In this document: positions 61,589-64,000 of the stretch, piece after piece
Layout: each line of letters opens with the position of its first letter
Position numbering within the stretch: the first letter of the stretch is position 1
From: an uncultured Ilumatobacter sp.
GTDB lineage: Bacteria > Actinomycetota > Acidimicrobiia > Acidimicrobiales > Ilumatobacteraceae
DNA length: 64,000 bases
Direction of reading: 5' to 3'
Assembly: GCA_937919625.1 (NCBI GenBank)
Contig: CALFRK010000175.1
Span: forward strand, 46,423 to 110,422
The notes under the pieces: generated by a model
Database searches by the model: none
What the model was told of the DNA's origin: nothing
Seen by the model: the letters and a program-made list of their open reading frames with translations, nothing else
Translations under genes and position numbers: made by a program

Positions 61589-61905
61589 ATGGGTGGCCAA
61601 CCTCGCCGCGCGAACCCGCCCTCAGAGTCCTCCACCGACGGCGCCGAGGAAACCCCCGGTCGCTCTGCGGGCCCGCCGATTTCACGTCAGTTCGAATCGG
61701 CAGCGCGGTCCGCCGCCCGGGGCAAACGCGACGTCTCCCAATTCGAACTGACGTGAAACGAGAGGGTGCCCGGCGGGTCGCGTCACGCCACATCGCCGGA
61801 TGGGGCCGACACCACCGATCCGGTTTGCAACGTCCCACGGCGCTCGGCTCGATCTGACGCTTGCAGATCCTGACGGGTTCCTGGATCTTCGTATATCGGG
61901 GCGTC
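61589..61905. repeat. Divergent spacer with an 18-bp perfect inverted repeat (61680-61758)
   Basis: TTTCACGTCAGTTCGAAT (61680-61697) and its exact reverse complement (61741-61758) enclose 43 bp. The whole unit is 79 bp and sits midway between the two operators. No ORF with family support is present. It may be a MITE-like element, a transcription barrier between the divergent operons or an operator for a second regulator. Its TTCGAAT resembles a tRNA T-loop, but no tRNA folds here. Toward its right end CTGACG-16-TATATC (61870-61903) may be the -35/-10 of the next gene. Confidence 0.6.
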
Positions 61906-61936
61906 GTGGTACCGTTTCAGGCGAAGCGGTACCGCA
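61906..61936 (+). promoter_or_regulatory. Operator B: paired GGTACC boxes before the TIGR03084-ACAD operon
   Basis: GGTACC at 61908-61913 and 61928-61933, start to start 20 bp, again as GnGGTACCG-N13-GGTACCGC. It lies just downstream of the candidate -10 TATATC and 18 bp before the ATG, so a bound protein would act as a roadblock. Shared spacing and sequence with operator A indicate one regulator for both operons. Confidence 0.6.
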
Positions 61937-61953
61937 CCACCGTCGGAGGGTAG

Positions 61954-62775
61954 ATGGACGTCAACGAAGTTCTCGACGATCTCGTCGCCGAGCAACAGGC
62001 GCTCGACACGATCATTGCCGACCTCAGCGAGGACCAGTGGGCGTTGGCGACGCCCAGCCCGCGTTGGACCGTGACCGATCAGATCGGCCACCTCACGTTC
62101 TTCGACACCACGGCCGCCTTGGCGATCAACGACGCCAACGCCTTCGCGGAACACAGCGTCGAGCTGACCAGTCACTTCGCCGACGAACTGGCCGTTGACG
62201 AGTTCACGCTCGGCGGATTCCGCCAGCTCTCGCCCTCCGATCAGCTGGCGGGTTGGCGAGCGCATCGCGACCAGCTCGAGGCAGCAGGGCGGACGCTTGC
62301 CAACGACACGCGGGTCGAGTGGTACGGGCCGTCGATGGGTTCGAAGTCGTTCCTGACCGCCCGCCTGATGGAGGTCTGGGCGCATGGCCAGGACATCTGC
62401 GACACGGTCGGTGTCACCCGCCAGTCCAGCGACCGCATCCGCCACATCGTCCAGCTCGGGGTGATCACCCGCGGCTGGAGCTACATCGTGCGTGGTGAGC
62501 AGGCCCCCGACGGCGATGTGCGGGTCATGCTGACTGCACCGTCCGGCGACGTGTGGACTTGGGGGCCCGATGACGCCGTTGCCAATGTCACAGGGTCGGC
62601 GCAGGATTTCTGCCTCGTTGTTACACAACGACGCCACGTCGACGACACCAATCTCACGGTCACGGGCGAGATCGCCCGCGACTGGATGACCAAGGCTCAG
62701 GCCTTCGCAGGCGGCGCCACCGAGGGCCCCGCCGCCCGATCGCATCTCCTGATTCAGGCCCAGGGAGACAACTGA
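61954..62775 (+). CDS. TIGR03084-family DinB/maleylpyruvate isomerase-like protein
   Basis: 273 residues with SD GGAGG before the ATG. The N-terminal DinB-like domain carries likely metal ligands (WTVTDQIGHLTFFDTTAALA, then LMEVWAHGQDICDTVG) in the order His...Glu...His typical of mycothiol-dependent proteins. TIGR03084 members are actinobacterial, often beside acyl-CoA dehydrogenases, and have unknown substrate. Its stop overlaps the next start (TGATG). Confidence 0.9.
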   Translation: MDVNEVLDDLVAEQQALDTIIADLSEDQWALATPSPRWTVTDQIGHLTFFDTTAALAINDANAFAEHSVELTSHFADELAVDEFTLGGFRQLSPSDQLAGWRAHRDQLEAAGRTLANDTRVEWYGPSMGSKSFLTARLMEVWAHGQDICDTVGVTRQSSDRIRHIVQLGVITRGWSYIVRGEQAPDGDVRVMLTAPSGDVWTWGPDDAVANVTGSAQDFCLVVTQRRHVDDTNLTVTGEIARDWMTKAQAFAGGATEGPAARSHLLIQAQGDN

Positions 62776-64000
62776 TGGATTTCGACATGCCAACTGAAGG
62801 CGACCCGCGTCGTCTCGTCGTGCGCGAGTGGCTCGCCGCACATCCCGACCCGACCAACGCCGAGTTGCACACGGCCGGGTACATCGTGCCGCACTGGCCT
62901 GAGCCGTACGGACTCAACGCCGACCCGATGCAGCAGCTGATCATCGACGAGGAACTGAAAGCCGCCGGCCTCTCCAGAACGGCCGTCGCCACCAACGCGA
63001 TCGGTGTCGGGTGGGCGGCGCCCACGATCTTCCTGGCAGGCACCGAGTGGCAGAAAGAGCGCTTTCTCGAGCCGATCTTCCGCGGCGAAGAGGTGTGGTG
63101 TCAGCTGTTCAGCGAACCAGACTCGGGCTCCGACCTGGCCAGTCTTGGCACCCGCGCCGTCCGCGACGGTGACGAGTTCATCATCAACGGTTCGAAGATC
63201 TGGTCGAGCGGCGCCCATCATTCACAGTTCGGCATCCTGATCGCCCGCACCGACCCCGAGGTGTCGAAGCACAAAGGCATCTCGTACTTCATCGTGCCGA
63301 TGGATCTGCCCGGTATCACGCTCAGTCCGATCGTCGACATGACCACGGCGCACTCGTTCAACGAGACATTCTTCGACGATGTACGTTTGCCCGCCAAATA
63401 TCTGGTCGGCCAGGAGGGCGAGGGTTGGCGTCTGGCCAAGGTCACGCTCGCCAACGAGCGGGTCTCGCTGTCGTCGGCCGGCTCGATGTGGGGCACGGGC
63501 CCCTCGGCCAGCCATCTGCTCGACCTGGTGCGCGCCCAGGGCGGCGCCAGCAACCCGATCGACCGGCAACTGTTTGCCCAACTCCACATCGAGTCCGAGG
63601 TGCTGCGTTTGGGTCGGCTCCGCACGCTGAGCGCCCGCCTGAAGGGCAGGACGCCCGGCGTCGAGGCCTCGATCCAGAAGATCATGGGCGACGAGCACGG
63701 CCAGCACGTGCTGGCACTCGCCAAGCACGTCGCCGGCGCCGACGGCATGATCGCCGGCTCGGGACCGGTCGGATCACTGTCGGCAGGCGCCCAGAGCGGA
63801 GCGACCGAAGTCAACTTCCCGCGCGGCGGCGGCCACTACCCCACCGTCGACCCGATCTGGCACTACGGCTATCTGTTCTCGCCGGCCCTGACCGTCGGTG
63901 GTGGCACATTCGCTGTGCAGCGCAACATCATCGCCGAACAGGTGCTCGGTCTGCCCCGCGACATCAATGTTGAATCAGGCATGACCTGGGCGGAAACCCG
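62775..64000 (+). CDS. Acyl-CoA dehydrogenase, partial (3' end outside window)
   Basis: About 408 residues visible, in frame to the last base. FAD/acyl-CoA contact blocks WCQLFSEPDSGSDLASLGTR and EFIINGSKIWSSGAHHSQFG, then VGQEGEGWRLAKVTLANERV, and near the end FAVQRNIIAEQVLGLPRDI, the usual C-terminal part, so only a few residues should be missing. Oxidises an acyl-CoA to the enoyl-CoA with electron-transferring flavoprotein. Start ATG 62775 overlaps the TIGR03084 stop. It shares a putative operator with the carboxylase operon, which would act on its product. Confidence 0.93.
   Translation, partial: MDFDMPTEGDPRRLVVREWLAAHPDPTNAELHTAGYIVPHWPEPYGLNADPMQQLIIDEELKAAGLSRTAVATNAIGVGWAAPTIFLAGTEWQKERFLEPIFRGEEVWCQLFSEPDSGSDLASLGTRAVRDGDEFIINGSKIWSSGAHHSQFGILIARTDPEVSKHKGISYFIVPMDLPGITLSPIVDMTTAHSFNETFFDDVRLPAKYLVGQEGEGWRLAKVTLANERVSLSSAGSMWGTGPSASHLLDLVRAQGGASNPIDRQLFAQLHIESEVLRLGRLRTLSARLKGRTPGVEASIQKIMGDEHGQHVLALAKHVAGADGMIAGSGPVGSLSAGAQSGATEVNFPRGGGHYPTVDPIWHYGYLFSPALTVGGGTFAVQRNIIAEQVLGLPRDINVESGMTWAET

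Noticed and set aside
61680..61758. Inverted repeat as a tRNA gene
   Set aside because: Contains a TTCGAAT string but has no acceptor, D or anticodon stems; the arms are simply complementary to each other.
1..64000. Mobile element, prophage, CRISPR array or defence island
   Set aside because: I found no transposase, integrase, phage structural gene, Cas gene or regularly spaced repeat. The DUF222-HNH gene alone is not evidence for mobility.

Overview
The window is a high-GC, gene-dense bacterial chromosome segment. Its gene families point to an actinobacterium: a DUF222/HNH 13E12-type protein, an Rv2629-like baeRF protein, a stand-alone LigD polymerase domain, MprAB-like regulators, TIGR03084/TIGR03086 proteins, a 3Fe-4S ferredoxin and several candidate leaderless promoters. 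An Acidimicrobiia (Ilumatobacter-like) origin is my inference from overall style; no rRNA marker is present. I see no rRNA, tRNA, CRISPR array, IS element or prophage.

Layout. 1-4.4 kb: class III aminotransferase (cut by the window edge), LigD-type primase-polymerase, PTPS-like protein, and an ECF sigma factor (N-terminus broken by TAG) with a membrane anti-sigma-like partner. 4.4-6.2 kb: ArsR / SRPBCC-TIGR03086 fusion / YCII operon. 6.3-10 kb: nitroreductase and a RidA / acyl-CoA mutase / baeRF operon. 10.2-15.5 kb: SOS-like promoter with a DUF222-HNH gene, MFS transporter, ABM monooxygenase, P5C-type aldehyde dehydrogenase. 15.5-21.7 kb: heterodimeric ABC exporter, group II decarboxylase, MFS transporter. 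21.7-31.7 kb: S9 peptidase, five-gene dipeptide/oligopeptide ABC transporter, CocE-type hydrolase. 31.8-35.4 kb: Rieske oxygenase, sarcosine-oxidase-like flavoenzyme and aminotransferase. 35.4-42.3 kb: AAA ATPase, EamA exporter, rhodanese-MoeB protein, diguanylate cyclase (frameshifted), leucyl aminopeptidase. 42.4-46.7 kb: remnant of an amino-acid ABC permease with an intact ATPase, YceI protein, ArsC-like gene with in-frame TGA, small conserved genes. 46.7-53.4 kb: ABC-F ATPase, universal stress protein, two-component system, CrcB pair, ferredoxin. 53.7-64 kb: TetR/DedA/nitroreductase, then two divergent acyl-CoA operons.

Most notable signal. At 44694-45047 (minus) lies a full-length ArsC-family arsenate reductase in which codon 12, the catalytic cysteine of the family, is TGA. 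Two bases downstream begins a stem-loop with a 7-bp upper stem and a CGUGA loop 17 nt after the TGA, which fits a bacterial SECIS element. This is a strong candidate selenoprotein that ordinary gene calling would truncate to a protein without an active site.

Second tier. The two divergent acyl-CoA operons carry matching operators, each with two GGTACC boxes exactly 20 bp apart. Two distant genes (DUF222-HNH and a 42-residue membrane protein) share a LexA-like box and a -10 hexamer the same distance from the start codon, which suggests DNA-damage control. Several genes look decayed: the sigma factor (TAG), the diguanylate cyclase (+1 frameshift near its end) and the amino-acid permease (N-terminal two thirds missing).
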